Assembly (NCBI GenBank): GCA_015055535.1
Contig: SVIA01000011.1
Location: forward strand, 1-32,245
Direction of reading: 5' to 3'
Length of the DNA: 32,245 bases
DNA from: Clostridiales bacterium
GTDB taxonomy: Bacteria > Bacillota > Clostridia > Christensenellales > UBA1242
Shown here: positions 6,458 through 16,171 of the stretch, one piece after another
Layout of the letters: every line of letters starts with the position of its first letter
Numbering within the stretch: the stretch's first letter is position 1
Made by a program: the position numbers and the translations under genes
The notes under the pieces: generated by a model
What the model was told of the DNA's origin: nothing
What the model saw: only the letters and a program-made list of their open reading frames with translations
The model's database searches: none

Positions 6458-8485
6458 ATGGAAAAAAGACAAAAATTTTCTTTTAAAGTTGTGTTAGTTT
6501 TAACAGTAATTGGCTACATTTTAGGTTGTGTAATTACTTACTTTACTCCTCCAGCAAAAGAATTTGGAGTTGCAATTTTTACAAATGTTATAAGTTTTGT
6601 AGGTGCTGGGCTTGGATTATTACTTGGAATAGTTACCGAACTTAATAAAACAATGCGTTATGTTGGTATGAGTGGAGACAAAACAAAAGTTAAAACAACT
6701 GACGGAAAAGAAGACAAACAATATTTTAACTCTCGTTTTATTACTGAAAGCGAACTTAAAACAGATAAACGTTTTAAATTCCATCTTTGGCAAGATTTAA
6801 AAAGATGTAATAGTGAAGGTATTGTTATAAGAGCTGAACTTAAAAATAGACAACTTTTAGTTAATATGTATAAACCTATTCATACATTGGTTATTGGTAC
6901 AACTGGTAGTGGTAAAACTCAAGGTTTTGTTATTCCCACTATTCAAATTTTAAGTGAAACAGCTAGTAAACCAAGTATGGTTATTGCCGACCCAAAAGGC
7001 GAACTTTACTTAAGAAATAAAGTTAAATTAGAAAATTCTAACTACGACGTTAAAGTTGTAGACCTAAGAGAACCAAATAACTCTGATAGATGGAACCCAC
7101 TTGACAGAGCTTTTGACAACTTTCAAAGAGCAAACAACTTACTTAAAGAAGTTAAAGTTTATAAAGATGTTTCTCCAAGCAAACTTCCTAACGTTCAAAT
7201 TATAAAAGGTTCTACTTATTATAATGAATGGTACGAGTTTGAAGGTGTTGCTTATCCTAGCAAAGAAGCTTTAAATAATGATATTAAAGCTTTAAAAGAC
7301 AAGCTTACTAGTGAAGCTTATGAAGATATTCAAGATATCTGTGCTCAACTTTGTCCTCCAACCGGACAAGATCCTCAATGGGCACAAGGAGCTCAAGACT
7401 TTATTCGTGGTACTCTTCTTGCTATGCTTGAAGATAGTTTATACCCAGAGCTAAAACTTACTAAAGATAAATTTATTTTCTATAACTTATATAAAATTAC
7501 AATGTTTAGAGACCCAGATTCAGATGCTCCAGTAAAAACACTTCAAAACTACTTTAGAGGAAGACCTAAAAACAGTGAATGTGTTGACCTTGCTAATGGT
7601 GTTATTAATAACGCAACCAATACAATGCGTGGTTATATGGGACACGTAGCAACTGCACTTAATATGTTTAGTGATTTGGGTATTAGTTACTTAACAAGTG
7701 GAACAGATATTGATTTTAATGGTTTTACCGATAAACCAACTGCGCTGTTTATTATTATTCCAGATGAAAAAGACTCTCGTTACCCATTAGCTAATATTTA
7801 TATTACTCAACTTTATAAAATTTTAATTGACAAAGCTAGTAAAAACAAACCAAGCCTAGAACTTGATAGAACTGTTTACTTTATTTTGGATGAGTTTGGT
7901 AACCTTCCAAAAATTGAAAAAATCAAACCATTTATTACCGCTGGTAGAAGTAGAAGATTATTCTTAATGTTAATTGTTCAAGATTACAACCAATTGACAA
8001 GTAGATACGGCGAAAACGATGCTCAAACTATTAAAAACAACTGTAATATTCAAATTTTCATTGGTACTAAAGATATTAAAACTAAAGAAGAATTTAGTAA
8101 AAACTGTGGTAATAAAACATTAATTCAAACAAATACTAGTGAAAGCCGTAGCAGCGATATTAAGTCTGGAAGACAAACTAGTACAAGTGAACAAATTTTA
8201 TCAACAGCTTTAATTCCACCTGAAGAACTTGACCACTTAAAAGAAGGCGAAGTTATTGTTAATATGTTTAAAGAATTCTCTTTAAGAAGCACGTTTACTT
8301 TTGCTCATAAAAACCCTTATTACAACTTAACTCCAGCAAAAGAAGAATATAGACCTGGTCACTCTCTTGATAAAGATAAAGTTTCTTATGATATTCAAGA
8401 AAGAAATAAATTAGTATTTAAAAATAATGACGATGATGATGACGATGATGATTTTGCTAATTTTATGAAAAAATTTAAAAAATAA
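6458..8485 (+). CDS. VirD4/TraG-type type IV secretion coupling ATPase
   Basis: N-terminal TM pair, TLVIGTTGSGKTQGFVIPTIQ (Walker A), MVIADPKGELY, YFILDEFGNLPKI (Walker B), ITAGRSRRLFLMLIVQDYNQL, NNCNIQIFIGT; poly-Asp C-tail. Confidence 0.93.
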   Translation: MEKRQKFSFKVVLVLTVIGYILGCVITYFTPPAKEFGVAIFTNVISFVGAGLGLLLGIVTELNKTMRYVGMSGDKTKVKTTDGKEDKQYFNSRFITESELKTDKRFKFHLWQDLKRCNSEGIVIRAELKNRQLLVNMYKPIHTLVIGTTGSGKTQGFVIPTIQILSETASKPSMVIADPKGELYLRNKVKLENSNYDVKVVDLREPNNSDRWNPLDRAFDNFQRANNLLKEVKVYKDVSPSKLPNVQIIKGSTYYNEWYEFEGVAYPSKEALNNDIKALKDKLTSEAYEDIQDICAQLCPPTGQDPQWAQGAQDFIRGTLLAMLEDSLYPELKLTKDKFIFYNLYKITMFRDPDSDAPVKTLQNYFRGRPKNSECVDLANGVINNATNTMRGYMGHVATALNMFSDLGISYLTSGTDIDFNGFTDKPTALFIIIPDEKDSRYPLANIYITQLYKILIDKASKNKPSLELDRTVYFILDEFGNLPKIEKIKPFITAGRSRRLFLMLIVQDYNQLTSRYGENDAQTIKNNCNIQIFIGTKDIKTKEEFSKNCGNKTLIQTNTSESRSSDIKSGRQTSTSEQILSTALIPPEELDHLKEGEVIVNMFKEFSLRSTFTFAHKNPYYNLTPAKEEYRPGHSLDKDKVSYDIQERNKLVFKNNDDDDDDDDFANFMKKFKK

Positions 8486-8510
8486 AGCCAAAACGGCTTT
8501 ATTTTTTTTG
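8481..8510 (+). terminator. Terminator of the virD4-like gene, overlapping its stop codon
   Basis: AATAAAGCC-aaaac-GGCTTTATT followed by a T-run. Confidence 0.85.
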
Positions 8511-8605
8511 TAAATTTTTGCCAACACACTAAGTAAATATTAAAAAATTATTAATATATAATAATTTATATATATAAATATATTTATAAATATCTTTATT
8601 TTTGT

Positions 8606-8635
8606 TTGATTTAAAATATGTTAATGTGATAAAAT
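8606..8635 (+). promoter_or_regulatory. Candidate promoter of the giant surface gene TTGATT-N18-TAAAAT with TGN extension
   Basis: TTGATTTAAAATATGTTAATGTGATAAAAT. Confidence 0.6.
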
Positions 8636-8665
8636 ATTCATGATTAAAATATTAGGAGTAATTTT

Positions 8666-11600
8666 ATGAGTAAATTAAGAAAAATATCATTTGTGTTAAT
8701 TTTAATTCTTGTGGCTTTTTTACCACTAACTGTATTTAATTTTAACACATCAAAAATTTATGCCGAAAATAATTATATTGAACTTGGAGCTTTAAAAGTT
8801 AGCTATCAAAATAGCAATATTAAAGATTCTAACAACAATACAAAAAAGCTTGGAGCTTATACAAGCAAAGAATTGTATGATAATTACAATGAAATTGTTA
8901 ATACAAAACTGACAACTGTTGATAATAACGATGTTATTAGTTTAGATTTTTCTAACAACGAGGCAGTTTTAGTAACATTAATGCCAAAAGCAAATAGTAG
9001 CGCATACATAAAAATGCTTAGCGCAAGTTTAATGGTAAATGGTGTTAGCGTTGTACCTGAAATTTATAAGCCAGGAGAAAATGAACAATATATTTTTATT
9101 ATGGCTTTTGATAATACCACACCTTTAGATGTTAATTACGCGGGTAAATATGATTTGGCTTTTTCTTACTCTTATGTTACAAATGCCGGAACTTTTTCAG
9201 ATACAAATTACTACTCTTTTTATATTATTGACAACACTGAATACTTTGAAAACCAAAATCAACCAGTTATTGAAAATGTAAACAGTTCAAACCTAAATGC
9301 TACAACCAATATAAATACATCATCTTTTAATTACTCAACAGAAAATAAACCTAATTTAAAATATAATCCTTACAAATTTAATCCTATTATTAATTTTACT
9401 TATAATGAAACAATTGCAACAATTACTTCTGCTTTAGTTACTGAAAATGATGGTGATTATGTATTATTTACAAGTACTAATCAATCAGTATATAAGGATA
9501 CAAAAATTAAAGTTAACTCAAATTATAATGTTGAATTACAATTAAACACTCTTGGAAAATATGATATTACATACAATATTGTAATACAAAATGGTGAAAA
9601 CTCTTATGAAGTTATACCAAACGAACAAACTACTAAATTAAAAAATTTAAAAAGTGATGTTTTATACATTTTTGGTTTTGAAACATTTTATAAACACTAC
9701 CCTGACACTAATCCACAAAATGCATATTATACTCAACTTTATAACGAAAACTTTTATAGCGATTTTTCTTATTTAAATAAAGATGCAACAACAAATCTTC
9801 CTTACACTAACATAAACAACTTTCTTGCAAATCTTTCTAATGACAACAAAAACCTAATATTATCAAAAATTGCAGTGACTAACCAAGCTCCTGTTAAATT
9901 AAATGGATATATTACTTCTTTAGATGAAAATGATGATATAAACGATTATCGTAAAGCTGAATATTGTAATATTGATAACGACTTTAATATAATTGCCGAT
10001 TCAACTCATCCTTTTACAACAAGCACAAGATTTGAAAAAGCTGGTACTTATTTAGTATTTATTCCTTACAATTTTTCTAATTTAGACACTGCTAACACAG
10101 CTACTAAATATTATCAAGTTCTAATATTTAAAATAGCAAATGATACTCCTACTTTAGAGATTAAAACAGTTGAAAATAGTATTGAAAATCAAATTGCAAC
10201 AAATAATTATACTAATAAAAATGTTAGAGTTAAATGGAGCAACTTTGTTAAAACACCTTTTACTGTTCAACCCAAAATAACTTTCTATAAACAAGAAAAT
10301 GTATCTTCTAGTTCAGCTCAATTAAACATTCCAAATGAAATGATTAAACTAGATACTACTACAAATCAAAATTTTATAGACTTTACAGATAGTGGAGAAT
10401 ATTTAGTTAAAATAGAATATGGTATTAACTATTCTACAAATGTTACTAAATATTTTACAATAGATAAAACTCCAATTGACTTCAAAGTTTATTCTGTTGT
10501 AAACGGAAATATTTTAGGTAGTGTAAACAATTTTGAAGATAATATTATTAAAACAAATAAACCTTTCTCTATTTTTGCACTAAATAAAAACATAACAAAT
10601 CAAATTAGTGTTAATTATGAAAGTTTATATTTAAATAAAGAAGAAACTACTATTATAGATTATAAAATTGAAAATGACAAATTAAATATTTATAACAACT
10701 GGTACTTAGAAACATACTATAGTGATTTATTATATATTAATTCTAAATTGAATAATTTAGTAGATTACGACAGTTTGTCTAATTATGCTTTTGACAATAA
10801 TGAAAATGCTATTATTTCAAACGCTGGTTTATATAAATTTACAATTTCAGATTTAGCTGGAAATTCAAAAACTTTTTATGTTTTATTAGACAACACCGAT
10901 CCAATAGTTTTACATACTAATGCAGTTAAAGAAGAAAACACAGAGTTATTAAATTTCTTAGAAAATAATACCTTATCAGTTAAACAAGCTGGAGAAAATT
11001 TAGTTTCTAATGCTTATTCAGTAATATTTGGAAATAATAAAGCTATTAAATTTAAAATTAATGATAAAAACTTAGATTTTGCTAAAACTTATTTTAATAA
11101 CAATAGTTTAATAGATTCTTCTGAAGATCAATATATTATAACTCCATATACTAATATAAGCGTTAATGCTAAAGCTTATTACCCAAGCAACTATGATACT
11201 ACTAAAACATATTCTCAATATAATATGTTTAATATTTTAAGTATCACTCCTCCTGATAAAGAAGAAATAAATATTTTATTTGATGTAAAATACAATGTTA
11301 ATAATACAAATTATGCAATTAGTTTTACTTTAAATACAGATAAAAATCAAATTTTAATTTATGGTTATGATAACAAATACTATAATATTCAAAGAGAAAG
11401 TGTAACTAACTCTAAACAAGTTTATGTAAGATATTTAAATGAAAGTATAGATGAAGAATATAAACTAAGTAGTTTAATATTAAAATACTATCCTTTCGTA
11501 GAAAATTCTAACAATTTAACTTTTACTGAAAATTTCAAAGATTCTTTCGATTTATTAAAAATGTCAAATAATAACACAATTGAAGAATCAGATCAAAATA

Positions 11601-14600
11601 CAAATAATAGTGTTTTAAGTGGCGGATTTATTTCAAATTTAATTAATCCTACTTATTTAAATGGAGAAACTATTACAGCTCCTGGTAAATACACCTTAAC
11701 AAAAACATATGTTAACGGTCAAACTTCTGATAACACTATTACATTCTATGTAGATAGATACTCTCCTATTGAAATATATTCTTCTTCTACATTAATTGGT
11801 AAAAATATTAAATTTAATTTAGCAAATAGCACCTTAAGTGCAGAAAATATTTTATATTATATTCAAAACAATCAAGATATTACAACAAATAAATTACCTA
11901 TTACTACAAACTTAAATAATACAGTTTATAAATACTTGTTTGAAAATGATGAATTTAAATTATATTATCAAGTAATAAATAATAATGTTGTAGTTTACGA
12001 TTCTAAAACAAGTACTTCTAATTATTATTTTAATAACCGTCAAAACTATGTAATTAGAATTTATGATAATAGCGGTTATAAATATGACGGCAATACTAAT
12101 ATTAATCCAAATTTCATTGATTTTAGAATAAATTTAACAGACACAGCTCCAGATGGCTATTATATTATTGATGGCAATAAAGAAATTACTGAAGCAGAAT
12201 ATAGCACAAATTCAAATTCATTAAGTTTTATTTTCCAAGACAGTACAAGTGATTATTTATATGATATAGATTTAAATAACATAGTTTTAAAAATGAATAA
12301 TTCTATAATATTCCAAACTCAATCTATACCTACTTCAAATTTCTTTACCTTTGGATCAGAAAAAATCTATTATATTTCTAATTATAATCTAACGTTAACA
12401 AGAACTAGACTTACAACAAGTAAAATTCCAAGTAATAAGTTAAGATATAAATATACATTAACTATACTAGATCCTAATAATATGAATGGATTATTTGACG
12501 AAAATGGCATGTCTTTAGAAGCCACTTATGAATTAACATTAAATTACTTAATTGAAAATAATTATAGCATTTTAAACAATAATTCAAGTAAAACTTTCAA
12601 AATGACAGTTGACCACACTGCTCCATTTGTAAATGTAAATAAATATATTGATAATGATAAATTCTTAACAGCTGAAGAAAAGGAAATTTTAAAACAAAGC
12701 GTTGCTAATAAAGATAGAACTAGTAAATTGAATTTTGATAATTATGCAATAGTTATAACTGAAACTCCTACTTTTGTTTCTAATCAAGATACATCTAGTA
12801 TTTACATTAGAAAATATAATAAATACTCAGATATTACTAATGCTTGTCAACAAAGTTTAGTTATTGGAGATGAAGAATATAATAATTTAACAACTACTAG
12901 ATATAAATTTGATATTAACGCATTAGACAGTGATAGAAATAAAATATATACTTCTAAAGAATATAACAAATTAGATAATACAATAAATAATAAAACTTTA
13001 AATGATTTCTTTGAAAATGAAGGTTTTTATGAAATTATTGAAATTGACCAAGCAAATAACTATACAATATATACTGTTTTATATTTAACTGATTATTCAC
13101 TTTCAGCTAACTATACTTCTACTACAAATAGTAATATTGAAGTTGAAAATGTTGAAGTTGTTAATGATGTTAATTTTGAATTAACTAATATTTCAAATAA
13201 ATATTATGATTATTTAAATGTTAAAGTTTCTATAAATGGAACAAATCACGATTTAAGATACTTCCCAGTAAGCGTTGAAAATGATACCATTACTTACTTT
13301 AATTCTATTAGCGATATTATAAGCTATGTAAACAACCTAATTTTAAGCGATACCACTGTAAATAAACTAGGCTGTAAATATACAATTGATATTTCAAATA
13401 GAAACGGAAATACTATTTCTATTACTATTAACACTCCTAACGAATTATTAGATATTTCTATTATTGATTATGAAGATAGATTTATATTAACGATACCAGA
13501 CAATAATATTGCTACATATGTTCAATCTTTAACTGTATCTGCTGTAGTTTATGATGAAACTACTAAAACTTATCTTTATAAACCACTTAAATATGATAGT
13601 AATCAAACTGCTTTAAACTCAAATCCTAATAGCTCATTTGTATTCTCGCACATTGCTTATCTTGGAGAATCTATTTCTAATTTAGCTCCTATTACAGTAT
13701 CTATTTATAAAATAGAATGGAAAGATAACTTTAATAGAGAACAAAATAAAGTTAAAATTATTGGTGTTGAAGATAAAAAAGTTATTGATTTTGGCAATAA
13801 TCCATATGAAACAATAAACGGAGTAGATTATACTGCTGATAAAGATAATGTAAAATTAATTTATCAATCTCATTTATATAACTTAAATGTTTATTATTCA
13901 ATTTTACCAAATACAAATCTTAACCAATTAACTTTCCCAACTTCAAATAACATTTATGACATAACATATGGTGATGGAATTAGAGAAATAAACTTAATAA
14001 AAATTTTAGCAAAAGAATATGATGAAGATGCAAAAATTTTAGCAACTTATGATTGGCAAATTAAATTTACAATTGAACTTACAGATTTAACAACAATAGG
14101 CGAAACTCCTAATATTTATACTTTAAGTTATATTTACTACCCTGACATGCCAAGTATTGACTTTACAGATAGTTCAAGCAACAATTTAGAAATTAAACCA
14201 ATTAAAAGCACTGCAGATTTTACTATTAGTACTTCTAAAAATGTAACTTTAAGTTATTTAAACAGTACATTATTCCCTATTACTATAAATGCTAAAAGAA
14301 CTTATGTTACAAATTTAAATGAAGAAATAACAGAAAACATAAATGACATTACTAGCGACTATACATTTACTCAACTTGGAGATTACGAAATAGTTGTTAA
14401 AAATTCATTGAATAATCAAAACATATATAAATTTAGCATTAAACAAGCAAGTAATAAAACTTATGCCGTTTATACTAACGAGCCTAATATGACAAATTTT
14501 GAATTATTTGCAAGCAAAAATGTTCAAACTTACATTATTGGTGCAAAAACAATAACTTGTGATACATATTATTCTATTTATAATGCAATTATTGAAGTAA

Positions 14601-16117
14601 ATAGTGACTTTAATTTAATTGTTGAAGAAGTTGAAGTTAATCAAACAGAATATCCAAATACAACTTTCCATTTAATATCTAAAGTGAATAATGGTACTTC
14701 TACACCTTATAAATATATTGCAATTACGAAAATTGAATATAATAGTAATTTCTTAAATGTTTCTACTGAAGAATCAAAACTAGAAATTTATGAAGGTGAA
14801 TTTTCAACAGAAAATCTTGCTGAAAATATTAAAACTTATTATTTAAAAGTTACTGATAAAAAACTAACAATTACCCTTCCTTTATATAATGAAGTTAATG
14901 CCAACTTAACTGGCAATACTATTAATGTTAAACTTTATTTAAACAACGAACAAATAAGTTTAAATGAAAATATTTATCAAATAAATGAAGAAACAAAAAC
15001 TCAAACTATTATATTAAATAATGTTCCTGCTGGTGTTTATAATTTCTATTTTGAAGATCTAGCTGGAAATGTTCAATATTTTAGCGGAAATTCATTCTTA
15101 AGTATTATTTTACTTACTGAAGTTATCGTTTCTATAAACAATGAAAACCCAATTGAATATCAAATTTATAATAATGCTGTAAATGTTAAAATAGAACAAG
15201 AAAGACAATATAATACTGGTTCTTTAACAATTAATGCTTTTATTAACGGTAAGAAAATTAATAAACTTAATAGAAATTCTAATGGAGAATATGTTTTTAC
15301 TGATTATGGTTTATATACTATAGAATTAAATGCTATAATCGATTCTAAAAATATTAACAAAACTATTCACTTTACTATTTTAAATTCTAAAGTGGCTTAT
15401 AAAGAATTTAGTTATATTGGATTAAATGGTCAAGTTATTTCTAAAATAATTAGAGATGGAAAAGATATAACTAGTGAACTTACTAAATTTATTAGTGTAG
15501 GCAATGATCCAAATATTCCAGTAGATAATTATAAAAATAATTATTTATATAAAATTAATTTAGCTAGCACTATTAAATATGCACATATTGATCCTAACAC
15601 AGGCGAGATTAAATTAGATGACGAGGGCAACCAACTTATCGATACATATAATGGTAGTGGCTTATATGAAATCTATGTTAAAAATGAAAATACAATTTTA
15701 TCTTCACAAAATTTCTCATTTAATGTTTGGATTAGAGATAATGATGCAAAAGCAATTATTAAATCTTCTGTTAAAGAAGGTGGCAGTACTACTAACGCAA
15801 TAACATTTACTTATAACCCTTATCTAATTTATTCTCAAATTGGTGAATGTGGCTTATACATAAATAACGAAAAAGTTGTAGATATTACTAATGAAAGTTT
15901 AAATGAAGTAAATACTTATACAATTGAAAGAACCCAAAAAGGTACATTTGTTGTACAAGTTAAATCAGATGATGGAAATACTGAATTAAGCTTTGTTGTA
16001 TATAAAAAGGAACCACTATCTACTACTTCTATTATCGTTATTGTTGTTTCTTCAATAGTTATTGCAGCAATTGTAGTTGTATTTATTAAATTAAGAACTA
16101 GAATGAAAGTTAAATAG
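8666..16117 (+). CDS. Giant (2483 aa) secreted, C-terminally membrane-anchored surface protein with Ig-like repeats
   Basis: N-terminal signal (MSKLRKISFVLILILVAFLPLTVFNFNTSKIYA), C-terminal TM TTSIIVIVVSSIVIAAIVVVFIKLRTRMKVK, repeated Ig-like signatures (FTIDKTPIDF, YVLLDNTDPIVL, FYVDRYSPIEI, MTVDHTAPFVNV, DLAGN); SD AGGAG. Confidence 0.88.
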   Translation: MSKLRKISFVLILILVAFLPLTVFNFNTSKIYAENNYIELGALKVSYQNSNIKDSNNNTKKLGAYTSKELYDNYNEIVNTKLTTVDNNDVISLDFSNNEAVLVTLMPKANSSAYIKMLSASLMVNGVSVVPEIYKPGENEQYIFIMAFDNTTPLDVNYAGKYDLAFSYSYVTNAGTFSDTNYYSFYIIDNTEYFENQNQPVIENVNSSNLNATTNINTSSFNYSTENKPNLKYNPYKFNPIINFTYNETIATITSALVTENDGDYVLFTSTNQSVYKDTKIKVNSNYNVELQLNTLGKYDITYNIVIQNGENSYEVIPNEQTTKLKNLKSDVLYIFGFETFYKHYPDTNPQNAYYTQLYNENFYSDFSYLNKDATTNLPYTNINNFLANLSNDNKNLILSKIAVTNQAPVKLNGYITSLDENDDINDYRKAEYCNIDNDFNIIADSTHPFTTSTRFEKAGTYLVFIPYNFSNLDTANTATKYYQVLIFKIANDTPTLEIKTVENSIENQIATNNYTNKNVRVKWSNFVKTPFTVQPKITFYKQENVSSSSAQLNIPNEMIKLDTTTNQNFIDFTDSGEYLVKIEYGINYSTNVTKYFTIDKTPIDFKVYSVVNGNILGSVNNFEDNIIKTNKPFSIFALNKNITNQISVNYESLYLNKEETTIIDYKIENDKLNIYNNWYLETYYSDLLYINSKLNNLVDYDSLSNYAFDNNENAIISNAGLYKFTISDLAGNSKTFYVLLDNTDPIVLHTNAVKEENTELLNFLENNTLSVKQAGENLVSNAYSVIFGNNKAIKFKINDKNLDFAKTYFNNNSLIDSSEDQYIITPYTNISVNAKAYYPSNYDTTKTYSQYNMFNILSITPPDKEEINILFDVKYNVNNTNYAISFTLNTDKNQILIYGYDNKYYNIQRESVTNSKQVYVRYLNESIDEEYKLSSLILKYYPFVENSNNLTFTENFKDSFDLLKMSNNNTIEESDQNTNNSVLSGGFISNLINPTYLNGETITAPGKYTLTKTYVNGQTSDNTITFYVDRYSPIEIYSSSTLIGKNIKFNLANSTLSAENILYYIQNNQDITTNKLPITTNLNNTVYKYLFENDEFKLYYQVINNNVVVYDSKTSTSNYYFNNRQNYVIRIYDNSGYKYDGNTNINPNFIDFRINLTDTAPDGYYIIDGNKEITEAEYSTNSNSLSFIFQDSTSDYLYDIDLNNIVLKMNNSIIFQTQSIPTSNFFTFGSEKIYYISNYNLTLTRTRLTTSKIPSNKLRYKYTLTILDPNNMNGLFDENGMSLEATYELTLNYLIENNYSILNNNSSKTFKMTVDHTAPFVNVNKYIDNDKFLTAEEKEILKQSVANKDRTSKLNFDNYAIVITETPTFVSNQDTSSIYIRKYNKYSDITNACQQSLVIGDEEYNNLTTTRYKFDINALDSDRNKIYTSKEYNKLDNTINNKTLNDFFENEGFYEIIEIDQANNYTIYTVLYLTDYSLSANYTSTTNSNIEVENVEVVNDVNFELTNISNKYYDYLNVKVSINGTNHDLRYFPVSVENDTITYFNSISDIISYVNNLILSDTTVNKLGCKYTIDISNRNGNTISITINTPNELLDISIIDYEDRFILTIPDNNIATYVQSLTVSAVVYDETTKTYLYKPLKYDSNQTALNSNPNSSFVFSHIAYLGESISNLAPITVSIYKIEWKDNFNREQNKVKIIGVEDKKVIDFGNNPYETINGVDYTADKDNVKLIYQSHLYNLNVYYSILPNTNLNQLTFPTSNNIYDITYGDGIREINLIKILAKEYDEDAKILATYDWQIKFTIELTDLTTIGETPNIYTLSYIYYPDMPSIDFTDSSSNNLEIKPIKSTADFTISTSKNVTLSYLNSTLFPITINAKRTYVTNLNEEITENINDITSDYTFTQLGDYEIVVKNSLNNQNIYKFSIKQASNKTYAVYTNEPNMTNFELFASKNVQTYIIGAKTITCDTYYSIYNAIIEVNSDFNLIVEEVEVNQTEYPNTTFHLISKVNNGTSTPYKYIAITKIEYNSNFLNVSTEESKLEIYEGEFSTENLAENIKTYYLKVTDKKLTITLPLYNEVNANLTGNTINVKLYLNNEQISLNENIYQINEETKTQTIILNNVPAGVYNFYFEDLAGNVQYFSGNSFLSIILLTEVIVSINNENPIEYQIYNNAVNVKIEQERQYNTGSLTINAFINGKKINKLNRNSNGEYVFTDYGLYTIELNAIIDSKNINKTIHFTILNSKVAYKEFSYIGLNGQVISKIIRDGKDITSELTKFISVGNDPNIPVDNYKNNYLYKINLASTIKYAHIDPNTGEIKLDDEGNQLIDTYNGSGLYEIYVKNENTILSSQNFSFNVWIRDNDAKAIIKSSVKEGGSTTNAITFTYNPYLIYSQIGECGLYINNEKVVDITNESLNEVNTYTIERTQKGTFVVQVKSDDGNTELSFVVYKKEPLSTTSIIVIVVSSIVIAAIVVVFIKLRTRMKVK

Positions 16118-16126
16118 TTTTAAAAC

Positions 16127-16158
16127 AAAAAATAGGAAATTTAAATTTCCTATTTTTT
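16127..16158. terminator. Bidirectional terminator between convergent genes
   Basis: Perfect palindrome AAAATAGGAAATTT/AAATTTCCTATTTT with flanking A- and T-runs. Confidence 0.85.
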
Positions 16159-16171
16159 TATTCTTATTTTA

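Noticed and set aside
15618-15803. 61-aa ORF inside the giant surface gene
   Set aside because: Alternate frame within a continuous 2483-codon ORF; no SD or homology.
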